In this document: one piece after another, positions 9,734 through 18,216 of the stretch
How the letters are laid out: each line of letters begins with the position of its first letter
Numbering within the stretch: the first letter of the stretch is position 1
Assembly (NCBI GenBank): GCA_902782665.1
Contig: CACZOA010000066.1
Span: forward strand, 1-49,935
Direction: 5' to 3'
Source of the DNA: an uncultured Bacteroidales bacterium
GTDB lineage: Bacteria; Bacteroidota; Bacteroidia; Bacteroidales; Paludibacteraceae
Length of the DNA: 49,935 nucleotides
Program-made: the position numbers and the translations under genes
Notes under the pieces: model-generated
Told to the model about the DNA's origin: nothing
Seen by the model: the letters and a program-made list of their open reading frames with translations, nothing else
Database searches by the model: none

Positions 9734-11538
9734 AAGACGCCCTTACATTCAAACTAAAGAATTTGGAATACGCATCAGTGGCTTTGTTCTTCATTGTCAC
9801 ATTCGCCATTTCCATTGTGTGCGAGCAAGATTTTTTGTACGTGCTCCACGATTATTCGCTATATCTTGATTCAGATCCGTTCCGCACGATCATCTTATCA
9901 TACGGTGCTGGATGTTTGAGTCTCGTATCTCGATTCATAACACAGTTTTTCATATCTCCAGTATTCGGAGCTTTTGCTGTGTCTGCGACACTGACCGCAA
10001 TTTTCGCAATACTTCTGAGAGCATTCGCTAAACAGACAAACGCGAAAAAGATCGTGTTTGCAGCAATTCCACCGCTAGCTTTGTTTGTGGCGGTCTGCAA
10101 TCTTGAATATTTGCTGTTCGATAAAGTAGACGGATCTATTGTGATGTCGCTACTGTTAGGAAGCCTCATCGCCGTCCTTCTATCTTGGTGGATGCAGGTG
10201 GAAAACAAGATATCTCTGTATCTCTCAATTATTGTAGCTGAGTTTTCATACTTCGCTATCGGAATATTCTCACCATTGGCGATGTTAATAGGTGCCGCAG
10301 CAAACGTCAAAAAAGAGAGCAAGAAAGCGATGATGCTTGCAGGAATCGGATTGGCATCATGGTTTGGATTCAATTATCTGACAGCTAATCTGCTAAACTA
10401 CGAAGTCTATTCCATCGCATTATTCGCACCTCTATATACCTCACATTCAAGCACTTTCTTCATCTACTCACTCATAGCGATGGCATTGCTTATCGTTTAT
10501 CCGTTGGTATCAGGAAGATGTGGAGAGGAGACGGAATTGTCAGCAAAAAAACTTGCGATTCCTGCGATAGCATTTGTTTTGGTTATCGTTGTAGCAAAAC
10601 TTTGTTGTCACAACGACGAGAGCTACCATAAGATTCTCCGCCTGCAACGTTTGGAGAATGAAGAGAAATGGAGTGAGATGATCACAGAAGCGAGAAACAC
10701 CACTCATCCGACATCCGACATTTACGCATACTATCTGGAAGCGTTGATTGCGAATGGAGAAAAAGTCGACCAGATGTTCAATTTCCCTGTTGATTGGGAA
10801 TTCTACAACACAGGAAACTTCTGTATGCCTCACATGGTACATTACGAAGATTTCGCATTCGCTACAGGAAACTACTGCATGTCTCTATTCCACGCAATGG
10901 AATATTACCAGTTGACAGGTGAGAACTTCCGTCGTTTGAAACGTATGATGCGTTGTGCGGTCATGATGGAAGAGCCAGAACTTACAGAGAGATATCTAAA
11001 AATTCTGGAGACGAGCAGCGTCTACTCTGACTATGCGAAAGAGTGGAGAAAATACGCTAACGACAAGCAACAATTGTTGAAAGACAGAGAGGCATACAAA
11101 AACTTTGAGTCATATTTTGAGCCAAAAGACAATTGGTTCCATGCCTATTCAGCCGCAGACTTCATAGCTGAAAGAACTGGCATTTCAAACCCTAAAATAG
11201 CAGAGGCGAGAATCCTTGCTGAACTATATGCAAAAGATATTGAAGCATTTGCGAGAGACATTCCTGTCGCAGCTCAGATATATAATGGCAATGTTCCGCC
11301 AAAATGTATTCAGGAGGCAGCATGCCTTTGTGCGATAATGGGTAACACCAAACCAGTACAGAGCATCACCGTCGACAGAACCCTTGCCATTAACGCACAG
11401 AAATTCGTCAAAGAATGCAAGAAAGCAGGAAAGAACGGAAAAGAGAAATTGAGCGGACACCAAGGTTCGTATCTATACTACTACTTTTATAAAAACGTCG
11501 ATACAAAGAATTATAAAGGAGGAGACTTAAAGAAATGA
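9730..11538 (+). CDS. Polytopic inner-membrane protein, DUF6057-like
   Basis: The first ~300 residues hold about eight to ten hydrophobic segments. The remainder, about residues 300-602, is soluble and alpha-helical with TPR-like character (EDFAFATGNYCMSLFHAMEYYQLTG, ERYLKILE). The start at 9730 is chosen because it forms the usual ATGA overlap with the phosphatase stop; an upstream in-frame ATG at 9691 would lie inside the phosphatase gene. This gives 602 residues. The layout resembles a family found in Bacteroidales that I recall as DUF6057, usually next to a TolB-like lipoprotein as here. Function is unknown. The close pairing with the next gene suggests a shared envelope task. Confidence 0.75.
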   Translation: MKDALTFKLKNLEYASVALFFIVTFAISIVCEQDFLYVLHDYSLYLDSDPFRTIILSYGAGCLSLVSRFITQFFISPVFGAFAVSATLTAIFAILLRAFAKQTNAKKIVFAAIPPLALFVAVCNLEYLLFDKVDGSIVMSLLLGSLIAVLLSWWMQVENKISLYLSIIVAEFSYFAIGIFSPLAMLIGAAANVKKESKKAMMLAGIGLASWFGFNYLTANLLNYEVYSIALFAPLYTSHSSTFFIYSLIAMALLIVYPLVSGRCGEETELSAKKLAIPAIAFVLVIVVAKLCCHNDESYHKILRLQRLENEEKWSEMITEARNTTHPTSDIYAYYLEALIANGEKVDQMFNFPVDWEFYNTGNFCMPHMVHYEDFAFATGNYCMSLFHAMEYYQLTGENFRRLKRMMRCAVMMEEPELTERYLKILETSSVYSDYAKEWRKYANDKQQLLKDREAYKNFESYFEPKDNWFHAYSAADFIAERTGISNPKIAEARILAELYAKDIEAFARDIPVAAQIYNGNVPPKCIQEAACLCAIMGNTKPVQSITVDRTLAINAQKFVKECKKAGKNGKEKLSGHQGSYLYYYFYKNVDTKNYKGGDLKK

Positions 11539-13061
11539 AAAAGACCAATATAATCATATTTTTGCTGGCGACGTTGATGTCTGCCTGCTCCGTAGACGCT
11601 CCGAAATCCTACACAAAGAGTTCGGACGCTGCTCCTATCCAGCCCGACTGCTACATAGGCACGACCATTCCTTGCAATATTCTGCCTATGAATTTCTGCG
11701 TCGACGCGAATAAAGATTTCATAGTGAAAGTGTCTGGAGGAAAGACGGAATTTTCCGTAGCTTCCGATAACGGCAACGTATGTTTTCCTATAGACAAATG
11801 GAAAGCTTTATTGTCGGAGAACGCAGGCAATGATATCACTTTTGAAGTCTACGAAAAGACAAACAACGGATATACTCTATACTCTCCGTTCACAATGACT
11901 GTGAGCAAAGATTCCATAGATGAATACGTCACATACCGTATGATTGAGCCTAGTTATCAGGCAAGTGGTGAAATGTCTGTCAACCAGTATAATCTGTCGA
12001 CAGGAGAAGAGAGCATAATCGCTTCAGACCACTACACACACTCACAGCCAGGCTACCGTACACAAAGATGTGTGAACTGTCATTTTGTGCAGCGTCACAA
12101 CTCACAAAACAGAAGTTTCTACTATCGTGGAGAGAAAGGAGGTATGATCCTTTCATACAATGGCACAGTACGCAAGATTGACACTAAGACCGGAGACATG
12201 CCATTCTCGACATCAATCACGTCATGGCACCCTACTCTTCCGTTGATCGCTTTCTCTATGGACAATTTCAAACAGTCGTTCCACTCATCTGTCACAAACA
12301 AGATCGAGACTTTTAATCTTCATGGCGATTTGGTACTTTATGACATAGAGAAAAACGAGGTAACAAACATCATCCGTACAGACGACAGATTTGAGTCATT
12401 CCCTGAATGGGCTCCTGACGGAAAGCATCTTTACTTTGTTTGCACCGACGATGATAAGAACAAACTGCCATTCGACAGTGTGAAATATGATATTTTGAGA
12501 ATCGCATTCGATGCAGACACACGCAGTTGGGGCAATATCGACACTGTATATTCAGCCACAAAACTTGACAGCAGCGCCACAATTCCAAAAATTTCTCCAG
12601 ACGGCAAATTTTTAGCGATCACACGTGCTGAATATGGAATGCAAGTGCCGACGGAGCATAGTGCAGACGTATGCCTCATCAATTTGGCAACATCTGAGTT
12701 TTTGCCACTAAAGAATGTCAACTCACCACGTTGCGACAGCTACCACAGCTGGTCTACCAACAGCCGTTGGCTACTTATAGCATCAAAACGTGAGGATGGA
12801 AGTTACGCCCGCAACTACATCACGCATATTGACGAGAACGGCAACGCGACAAAACCTTTCCGTATGCCTCGTCTCAACCCACGTCACGATGCCGATTTGC
12901 TAAAGAGTTACAACGTGCCAGAGTTTGCACAGACACCTGCTCCATTCACGACAGCCGAATATATGGAGGTCGTAGCAAAACAAGATGCAGAGAAAGCCAA
13001 ATTCGGTTCTCCGATGAAACAGAAAGTGGACGGAAAATCTGGAGCATCAAGATTGAGATAA
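11535..13061 (+). CDS. TolB-like (PD40) beta-propeller lipoprotein with a CVNCH motif
   Basis: The 508-residue protein has a lipoprotein signal (lipobox MSAC, Cys18). After an N-terminal domain (about 35-165) comes the segment YRTQRCVNCHF (Cys179-Cys182-His183), a c-type-haem-like CxxCH motif. The second half has PD40/TolB-type blades (SWHPTLPLIAFSM, FPEWAPDGKHLYFV, PKISPDGKFLAITRA, YHSWSTNSRWLLIASKR). Bacteroidetes relatives are often annotated as cytochrome c biogenesis or TolB-like proteins. That the motif binds haem is inference. It is the last gene of the operon, and its start overlaps the upstream membrane-protein stop (ATGA). Confidence 0.8.
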   Translation: MKKTNIIIFLLATLMSACSVDAPKSYTKSSDAAPIQPDCYIGTTIPCNILPMNFCVDANKDFIVKVSGGKTEFSVASDNGNVCFPIDKWKALLSENAGNDITFEVYEKTNNGYTLYSPFTMTVSKDSIDEYVTYRMIEPSYQASGEMSVNQYNLSTGEESIIASDHYTHSQPGYRTQRCVNCHFVQRHNSQNRSFYYRGEKGGMILSYNGTVRKIDTKTGDMPFSTSITSWHPTLPLIAFSMDNFKQSFHSSVTNKIETFNLHGDLVLYDIEKNEVTNIIRTDDRFESFPEWAPDGKHLYFVCTDDDKNKLPFDSVKYDILRIAFDADTRSWGNIDTVYSATKLDSSATIPKISPDGKFLAITRAEYGMQVPTEHSADVCLINLATSEFLPLKNVNSPRCDSYHSWSTNSRWLLIASKREDGSYARNYITHIDENGNATKPFRMPRLNPRHDADLLKSYNVPEFAQTPAPFTTAEYMEVVAKQDAEKAKFGSPMKQKVDGKSGASRLR

Positions 13062-13075
13062 CAACACATTTTTTT

Positions 13076-13103
13076 GTAGAGACGCCGTGCACGACGTCTC
13101 TAC
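13076..13103. repeat. GTAGAGACG palindrome, probable bidirectional terminator
   Basis: GTAGAGACG (13076-13084) and CGTCTCTAC (13095-13103) form a 9-bp stem around CCGTGCACGA, which is itself partly self-complementary. A T7 run precedes it and TTATTTTATTT follows it, so it could end transcription from both the TolB-like gene and thpR. It belongs to a dispersed family with relatives at 13288-13310, 14048-14072 and inside xseA at 24951-24975. Confidence 0.7.
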
Positions 13104-13143
13104 GTTATTTTATTTCGCAGTAGGTTTCATATTCAAGTTGGAA

Positions 13144-13215
13144 TAAAAATGAGGATTGCAAAGGGCGGAACGCCCTTGTCCCTTCATTTTTCGCGAGCAC
13201 GTAAGTGCGAGCGAC
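13144..13215. repeat. Dispersed two-hairpin intergenic element, copy 1
   Basis: AAAATGAGGATTGCAAAG leads into AAGGGCGGAACGCCCTT (first hairpin). About 20 bp later comes a second hairpin around TCGCGAGCACGTAAGTGCGAGCGA. Related copies lie at 26741-26808 and 32291-32378. Confidence 0.6.
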
Positions 13216-13230
13216 AAAAATTCAATTTCA

Positions 13231-13384
13231 CCGATAGATTTCCCCACAATTACGCATTGTGAATTATGCATTATGAATTGATTATTACACGCACGTCCGT
13301 GCGTCTCTACGAGAGGGAGGATTCCCCACCCGATGGATTATCCCCACAATTACGAATTATACATTATGAATTATGAATTGAATT
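13231..13384. repeat. Two direct copies of the CCCCACAATTACG / AATTCATAATGC repeat
   Basis: Copies at 13231-13280 and 13330-13384 share CCGAT.GATT.. CCCCACAATTACG and an alternating ATTATGAATT tail. Between them is a degenerate palindrome (13288-13310, ACGCACG TC CGTGCGT). Related copies occur at 19338-19390, 42627-42670 and 42691-42732. Confidence 0.65.
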
Positions 13385-13877
13385 AAATTTCCGAATATAT
13401 CAATTCACCATTTATTCGTTCCGATTTCATCACATATATACGTTCCACACACATAGAGACAGGGGCAACATCGATATTCGTCACCACCATAGAAGGTTTA
13501 CGGATCAATGATATATGCGGATAGAATTGCGTCGTTTTGAATCTGACACCATTTGCGACCAACCTTTCACGCAACTGAGACGCAAGGTCAGAAACCGGTG
13601 AACCATCCTTGATGCCAGCCCAAATCACAGTGCCATTCCTTGTCTGGAATTTGCCTAAAGAGCCGAGAGTGATTTGGAATGGAGAAAATGAGACTTCACT
13701 CACCGCCTTACGGATGTTTGGCAGATCAAACGTCTCACCGATAAAAGCCAGCGTAATATGGAGATTTCCGTATGGGCAAAAATTTCCCGTCACACCACGA
13801 GCCTTCAACTCTTGTTGTGCGTCAACAAGAGCAGAATTGAAATCCTCAGGGAAACGAATAGCGATGAATATTCTCAT
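13383..13877 (-). CDS. thpR: RNA 2',3'-cyclic phosphodiesterase (2H family, ThpR)
   Basis: The 164-residue product starts MRIFIAIRFPED and carries the two H-x-T/S-x motifs of the 2H phosphoesterase superfamily: HITLAFIGET in the N-terminal half and HISLIRKP in the C-terminal half. These pair in the active site. It should hydrolyse 2',3'-cyclic phosphate ends of RNA to 2'-phosphates; older annotation calls it 2'-5' RNA ligase. It is a single gene transcribed against its neighbours. A GGGCGA..TCGCCC palindrome lies just upstream at 13902-13930. Confidence 0.93.
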   Translation of the reverse strand: MRIFIAIRFPEDFNSALVDAQQELKARGVTGNFCPYGNLHITLAFIGETFDLPNIRKAVSEVSFSPFQITLGSLGKFQTRNGTVIWAGIKDGSPVSDLASQLRERLVANGVRFKTTQFYPHISLIRKPSMVVTNIDVAPVSMCVERIYVMKSERINGELIYSEI

Positions 13878-13901
13878 TAAATTATAATTTGGTTCTTAAA
13901 T

Positions 13902-13930
13902 GTAGGGGCGATCCCTTGTGGTCGCCCACA
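13902..13930. repeat. GTAGGGGCGA...TCGCCC hairpin repeat
   Basis: GGGCGA (13906-13911) and TCGCCC (13922-13927) flank TCCCTTGTGG. This is a short inverted repeat in the thpR-frr intergenic gap. From memory, similar GTAGGGGCGA elements recur between genes in other bacteria. Confidence 0.5.
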
Positions 13931-14011
13931 TTAAACAGTTTCTAAATGCAAAATGCGAGTTTACAAAATTAATGGTTCATTCCACAATCATCAATATTTC
14001 CTCTGCATAAT

Positions 14012-14041
14012 ATTGCAATATGCAAAAAAATCGTATCTTTG
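14012..14041 (+). promoter_or_regulatory. Candidate promoter of frr
   Basis: TATCTTTG at 14034-14041 is a good -7 box. The -33 box is weak: ATTG at 14012-14015 with an 18-bp spacer. A GTAGAGAC-family inverted repeat (14048-14072) follows immediately and would lie in the 5' untranslated region. Confidence 0.45.
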
Positions 14042-14047
14042 CCACAC

Positions 14048-14072
14048 GTAGAGACACACGGGCATGTGTGTC
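14048..14072. repeat. GTAGAGAC-family inverted repeat in the frr leader
   Basis: GACACAC (14053-14059) and GTGTGTC (14066-14072) pair around GGGCAT, preceded by GTAGA. It is a diverged member of the palindrome family seen at 13076 and 24951, and sits in the predicted 5' leader of frr. Confidence 0.5.
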
Positions 14073-14117
14073 CATGGAAAAGAATTAAAATTTAGGAAAT
14101 AAAAAACGTTTTTTACA

Positions 14118-14678
14118 ATGGCAGACGTAAAGTCTTTTTATAAAATGGCAGAGGACAAGATGGACGGAGCTCTTCTTCATCTTGACGATTCTTTCGCCCA
14201 CATCCGTGCCGGCAAGGCAAACGTACGAATCTTGGATCCAATCCGTGTAGACAACTATGGTGCGATGTCTCCACTTTCAGCTGTGGCATCTATCACAACA
14301 CCAGACGCCCGCACTATCGCTATCAAGCCTTGGGATAAGAAGATGATTCCGTTGATTGAAAAAGCGATCTTGGCTTCTGAGGTTGGTATCACACCAGAAA
14401 ACAACGGTGAGATGATCCGTTTGTGTATTCCACCGCTAACAGAGGAGCGTCGTAAGACTCTTGTAAAGCAGGCTAAGGCTGAGGCTGAAGACGCAAAGAT
14501 CAGCATCAGAAACGCTCGTCGTGACGCAATCGAAGGTCTTAAGAAAGAGATCAAGAACGGTTTGGCTGAAGACGTAGAGAAAGATGCAGAGGCTGAAGTT
14601 CAGAAGATCCACGACAAGTATATCAAGGATGTCGAGGCTATGTTCTCAGCAAAGGAAAAAGAAATCATGACTGTGTAA
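14118..14678 (+). CDS. frr: Ribosome recycling factor
   Basis: The 186-residue product is full length and highly typical: RAGKANVRILDPIRVDNYG, ITTPDARTIAIKPWDK, and the C-terminal helices with EERRKTLVKQAK and ISIRNARRDA. With EF-G it splits post-termination 70S ribosomes. Codon use is biased toward a few codons, as expected for a highly expressed gene. A terminator-like hairpin follows at 14724-14756, separating it from rsgA. Confidence 0.98.
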   Translation: MADVKSFYKMAEDKMDGALLHLDDSFAHIRAGKANVRILDPIRVDNYGAMSPLSAVASITTPDARTIAIKPWDKKMIPLIEKAILASEVGITPENNGEMIRLCIPPLTEERRKTLVKQAKAEAEDAKISIRNARRDAIEGLKKEIKNGLAEDVEKDAEAEVQKIHDKYIKDVEAMFSAKEKEIMTV

Positions 14679-14723
14679 TTGCTGACAGATAAAGGCATTG
14701 ATACGCAGTTATTAAACCTAATT

Positions 14724-14756
14724 TGGCGGTGGCATTGTCGCCGCCATTTTTATTTA
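14724..14756 (+). terminator. Rho-independent terminator after frr
   Basis: TGGCGG (14724-14729) pairs with CCGCCA (14741-14746), extended by wobble pairs. It is followed by a T-rich run (TTTTTATTTATTT). It sits directly before the rsgA start at 14762, so some read-through is likely. Confidence 0.65.
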
Positions 14757-14761
14757 TTTGG

Positions 14762-15694
14762 ATGAAAGGTGTAGTTTTCAGAAATACAGGCAGCAGCTAT
14801 ATTGTACGCACAGAGAGCGGCGACTTTTGGGAGTGCAAAATCAAAGGCAATTTCCGTATAAAGGGAATCAAAAGCACAAACCCGGTTGCTGTGGGCGACT
14901 TCGTTGAATTCAAGGAGCTTCCCAACTCAGAAGGCTTGATCAGCAACATCTGCGACAGAAAGAACTACATCGTACGCAAGCCGTCGAATCTGTCGAAGCA
15001 GCTTCACATCATAGCCGCAAACGTAGATCAGGCGATGCTGACTGTGACTATCGCCCATCCAGAGACATCCACCGTCTTCATAGATCGATTTCTTGCGACT
15101 TGCGAGGCATATTCAGTGCCAGCCGTGATCGTGATCAACAAATGCGACCTATATGATGAAGGGGAGACGGAATATATGAAAGCACTTGTGACTTTATACG
15201 AAAGCATCGGTTACAAATGCCATATCACATCAGCTCTTACAGGAGAAGGTGTGGAAGAGGTGAAAAATGCATTGAAAGGCAAGACGACGTTGTTCAGCGG
15301 CAACTCAGGAGTGGGCAAATCCTCTCTCATCAATGCCATTTCACCGGATTTTGCAGCAAGAACAGGTGAGATATCTTCTGTGCACGACACAGGTATGCAC
15401 ACCACAACATTCTCTGAAATGTACCAGCTTGAAGAGGACACTTTCATCATCGACACTCCAGGTGTGAAAGGATTCGGCACCATCGGATTCGACAAATATG
15501 AGGTGGGACATTTCTTTCCAGAGATCTTCAAGCACTCCGAATCATGCAAGTTTGGCAACTGCACCCACACGCACGAGCCAGGATGCGCGGTGAGAGAGGC
15601 CGTGGAGCAGCACTACATCAGCGAGAGCCGCTACACCAGCTATCTCAATATTCTTGAAGACGAGAATGAAACCAAGTATCGAGAGAAATTATAA
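14762..15694 (+). CDS. rsgA: Small ribosomal subunit biogenesis GTPase RsgA
   Basis: The product is a circularly permuted GTPase that checks late maturation of the 30S subunit. From the start at 14762 (MKGVVFRNTGSSY) it has 310 residues. It shows an N-terminal OB fold, then NKCD (G4), GNSGVGKSSLINA (G1), DTPGVKGFG (G3) and a C-terminal zinc-binding segment with C..GNCTHTHEPGC. An in-frame upstream ATG at 14723 lies within the frr terminator hairpin and adds an unrelated leader, so the later start is preferred. Confidence 0.95.
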   Translation: MKGVVFRNTGSSYIVRTESGDFWECKIKGNFRIKGIKSTNPVAVGDFVEFKELPNSEGLISNICDRKNYIVRKPSNLSKQLHIIAANVDQAMLTVTIAHPETSTVFIDRFLATCEAYSVPAVIVINKCDLYDEGETEYMKALVTLYESIGYKCHITSALTGEGVEEVKNALKGKTTLFSGNSGVGKSSLINAISPDFAARTGEISSVHDTGMHTTTFSEMYQLEEDTFIIDTPGVKGFGTIGFDKYEVGHFFPEIFKHSESCKFGNCTHTHEPGCAVREAVEQHYISESRYTSYLNILEDENETKYREKL

Positions 15695-16038
15695 AAACTG
15701 CCAAAGCATCCCAAACACGGATGCTTTTTCTTTATTTAACGTAAGTTCAATGAATTTTCGCAATAACGAACAAGCACAAAAAGAAATGCATTTTCCACTT
15801 TATGATTGAATTATCACCTCTTTTTCTCATAAAAAGGTATAGTCTTTCTCTGTTAACTTTGTGTCTCTGTGGTTTTATAAATTCGGTGTGCACGCCTACG
15901 ACTCGCACTAAGTTTTCGTCGAATTGACGTTATTTGGATTGGAAGTAATGACACAACTCTCAATTTTTAATACCTTTGTGCCATAATCAACAATAAATTG
16001 CCAAAATTTACGTTTAAACATTAAAACGTCATTTAGGT
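15695..16038. other. Intergenic region between rsgA and the sensor kinase
   Basis: It contains a terminator just after rsgA (15703-15733) and -7-like boxes TAACTTTG at 15854-15861 and TACCTTTG at 15971-15978. The second, 60 bp before the kinase, is the more likely promoter element, but neither has a well-placed TTTG -33 box. No gene is seen. Confidence 0.5.
15703..15733 (+). terminator. Rho-independent terminator after rsgA
   Basis: AAAGCATCC (15703-15711) pairs with GGATGCTTT (15719-15727) around a 7-nt loop, followed by TTTCTTTA. Confidence 0.85.
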
Positions 16039-17208
16039 ATGAAGAAATCGTTTCTAAATTATTCAGCCGTCAAATATATATTTTCATTTTTTGCAATCTT
16101 CATCTTCTTGCTGTCGATTATATTTTCAACAAATCTAGTAGGAGACATGGCAAAGGAAGAGCGCGACAAAATGGAAATCTGGGCTGACGCCACACGCCAG
16201 ATCGCAACCGCAGGAGAAAATTTCGACTTCACTTTCTGCCTGCGAGTCATCCAAGACAACAACACAATCCCTGTGGTGATTGTCGACGCGGATGGTATGC
16301 CATATCAGTACAGAAACATAGATATTCCAGACAAATACAACGGCGAGCCAGACTCGGCATTTCTGATGAGCAAAGTGGAGTCGTTTAAGACGATCAACGA
16401 ACCTATATCCATCAAGCTCGACGAGACGACATACCACAAACTATATTATGGAGACTCGCTACTTTTGCAAAAACTGTCGTATTTTCCAATCATACAATGG
16501 GGATTGATCTTCCTATTCTTCATCGCTCTGTTGCTTGTGTTGGCGAGCGTGCGTAAAGCGGAGCAAGACAGAGTGTGGGTGGGACTTTCCAAAGAGACAG
16601 CACACCAACTCGGAACCCCAATATCATCACTCATGGCATGGGTGGAGTTGTTGAAGGGAATGGATGTCGACGCGAGTGTGGCTCAAGAGATAAGCAAAGA
16701 TGTCAACCGTCTGCAGACCATCGCTAACAGATTCTCGAAGATCGGTTCAAAACCAGAATGCACTCCCGTCTGTCTTAATGATGTGATAGACAATGCATTG
16801 TCATACATGCGCGGACGTGTATCAAGAAGAGTATCCATCACATGTCACTACGAGAACAACCAGAAATACAATGCCGAATTGAACGTGCCACTGTTTGAAT
16901 GGGTGATTGAAAACCTATGCAAGAACGCCATCGACGCAATGGAAGGAACAGGAAGCATCCACGTCAACGTGAGCGAAAGCGGCTCGAGATATATTATCGA
17001 CGTGACTGATACCGGCAAAGGAATACCAAAATCAAAGTTCAAAACCGTCTTCGAACCGGGATTCACGACAAAAAGCCGTGGATGGGGACTTGGTCTTTCT
17101 CTTGCCAAACGAATCATGGAAGAATATCATCACGGAAAGATCTACGTTCTCAACTCAACACAAGGAGTAGGCACAACGTTCAGAATCGAAGTGAAGAAGG
17201 AAGAATAA
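16039..17208 (+). CDS. Membrane sensor histidine kinase, orphan
   Basis: The 389-residue protein has transmembrane segments at about 12-33 and 150-171. They flank a ~115-residue periplasmic sensor domain with no recognised fold. The cytoplasmic part lacks an obvious HAMP domain and moves directly to the H box ETAHQLGTP (His189), followed by the N box NLCKNAIDAM, the G1 box DTGKGI, and GWGLGLSL (G2). It should autophosphorylate on His189. No response regulator is adjacent, so the partner is elsewhere. The next gene, a small lipoprotein, follows after 30 bp and is probably co-transcribed. Confidence 0.92.
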   Translation: MKKSFLNYSAVKYIFSFFAIFIFLLSIIFSTNLVGDMAKEERDKMEIWADATRQIATAGENFDFTFCLRVIQDNNTIPVVIVDADGMPYQYRNIDIPDKYNGEPDSAFLMSKVESFKTINEPISIKLDETTYHKLYYGDSLLLQKLSYFPIIQWGLIFLFFIALLLVLASVRKAEQDRVWVGLSKETAHQLGTPISSLMAWVELLKGMDVDASVAQEISKDVNRLQTIANRFSKIGSKPECTPVCLNDVIDNALSYMRGRVSRRVSITCHYENNQKYNAELNVPLFEWVIENLCKNAIDAMEGTGSIHVNVSESGSRYIIDVTDTGKGIPKSKFKTVFEPGFTTKSRGWGLGLSLAKRIMEEYHHGKIYVLNSTQGVGTTFRIEVKKEE

Positions 17209-17238
17209 ACGACAACCTATTTTAGATAATTAATGGTC

Positions 17239-17709
17239 ATGAAAAAATTTCTATTTATTTTGGCGACGATGGTTGTTTCGTGCAGCGACAGACAGCCTCA
17301 AGAACAAGTTCAACCGACGGTGACAGAATCGTCGGCAGAAACAATCAGCGAGGACATTGATGCGAAAGCCATCGAAAAAATCCAAACATTCTACGGAAAC
17401 TATATTTTCGGCAGACAAGAGGCGACAGATTCCGTCATCGCACAGTATTGCACAAAAACACTGGCACAAAAGCTCCGTGACGACTACGACAACGAGTTCA
17501 GCGAAGGAGGAGGCTATGCCATCTGGGAATTCCGTAGCGGAGCACAGGATGGTGAAGACATCCAAGAGGTAGAGAAAATTGAAAATCTAGGAGAAAACAG
17601 ATATCTCGTCCACTATAATGACATGGGAAACAAGGGAACGCTCACTATTTCCACAATTGTCGAAAACAATGAGATCCTATTTGACAAATTGATCAATAAA
17701 GGAGAATAA
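17239..17709 (+). CDS. Small lipoprotein, DUF3828-like
   Basis: The 156-residue product starts with a lipoprotein signal (lipobox VVSC). The start at 17239 is used because an ATG two codons upstream only adds Met-Val. After a Gln/Thr/Ser-rich linker comes a small alpha/beta domain (FYGNYIFGR, CTKTLAQKLRDDYD, YLVHYNDMGNKGTLTI, ILFDKLINKGE) resembling DUF3828 or NTF2-like folds. It probably faces the periplasm and may act with the upstream sensor kinase. Function is unknown. Confidence 0.75.
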   Translation: MKKFLFILATMVVSCSDRQPQEQVQPTVTESSAETISEDIDAKAIEKIQTFYGNYIFGRQEATDSVIAQYCTKTLAQKLRDDYDNEFSEGGGYAIWEFRSGAQDGEDIQEVEKIENLGENRYLVHYNDMGNKGTLTISTIVENNEILFDKLINKGE

Positions 17710-17729
17710 GAAAATTTTCTTCTCAACTC

Positions 17730-17760
17730 TTTGTTGAATAACAAAAAAGATGTACTTTTG
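17730..17760 (+). promoter_or_regulatory. Bacteroidetes-type promoter of rplS
   Basis: TTTG at 17730-17733 and TACTTTTG at 17753-17760 are 19 bp apart. The leader to the start codon at 17844 is ~83 nt. The same promoter geometry and related leader sequence recur at 49010-49118. Confidence 0.75.
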
Positions 17761-17843
17761 TAACGTTTTTGCGTAACCGCTTATGATGGCAAGGAGCCTC
17801 GGTAATGTTGCGTTAAGTTAAATAAGAAAAAACAAATAAAAAA

Positions 17844-18197
17844 ATGGCAGTAGATTTGATTAAGATTGCTGAAGAGGCTTTCGCTACAAAGAAAGAGATC
17901 CCAGCATTCAAGAGTGGAGACACTATCACAGTTTCTTACCGTATCGTAGAGGGAAACAAGGAGCGTATCCAGCAGTTTAGAGGTGTTGTTATCCGTATCA
18001 GCGGACACCAGGACAAGAAGAGATTCACAGTACGTAAGATCTCTAGCGGTATAGGTGTAGAGAGAATCTTCCCTATGGAGTCACCTTTCATCGACAGCAT
18101 CCAGGTTAACAAGCTAGGTGTTGTACGTCGTGCTAAGCTTTACTACCTACGTAACCTTACAGGTAAGAAGGCAAGAATCAAAGAGAAAAGACAGTAA
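17844..18197 (+). CDS. rplS: 50S ribosomal protein L19
   Basis: The 117-residue product is a full-length bL19: [29 protein letters not shown], then a [16 protein letters not shown] block and [21 protein letters not shown]. It sits at the 30S-50S interface. Codon use is that of a highly expressed gene. It is monocistronic, with its own promoter and a strong terminator. A degenerate copy of its promoter, leader and first dozen codons seems to be present at 49010-49155. Confidence 0.98.
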   Translation: MAVDLIKIAEEAFATKKEIPAFKSGDTITVSYRIVEGNKERIQQFRGVVIRISGHQDKKRFTVRKISSGIGVERIFPMESPFIDSIQVNKLGVVRRAKLYYLRNLTGKKARIKEKRQ

Positions 18198-18216
18198 TCA
18201 ATTTGATTTTCAGCAT

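Larger units (their letters stand above)
13062..13382. other. Repeat-filled intergenic region downstream of the apbE operon
   Basis: This 321-bp gap between convergent genes contains no gene. It holds a 28-bp palindrome (13076-13103), a two-hairpin element (13144-13215), a degenerate GTAGAGAC-family copy (13288-13310) and two direct copies of an AATTCATAATGC-type repeat (13231-13280 and 13330-13384). Confidence 0.75.
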
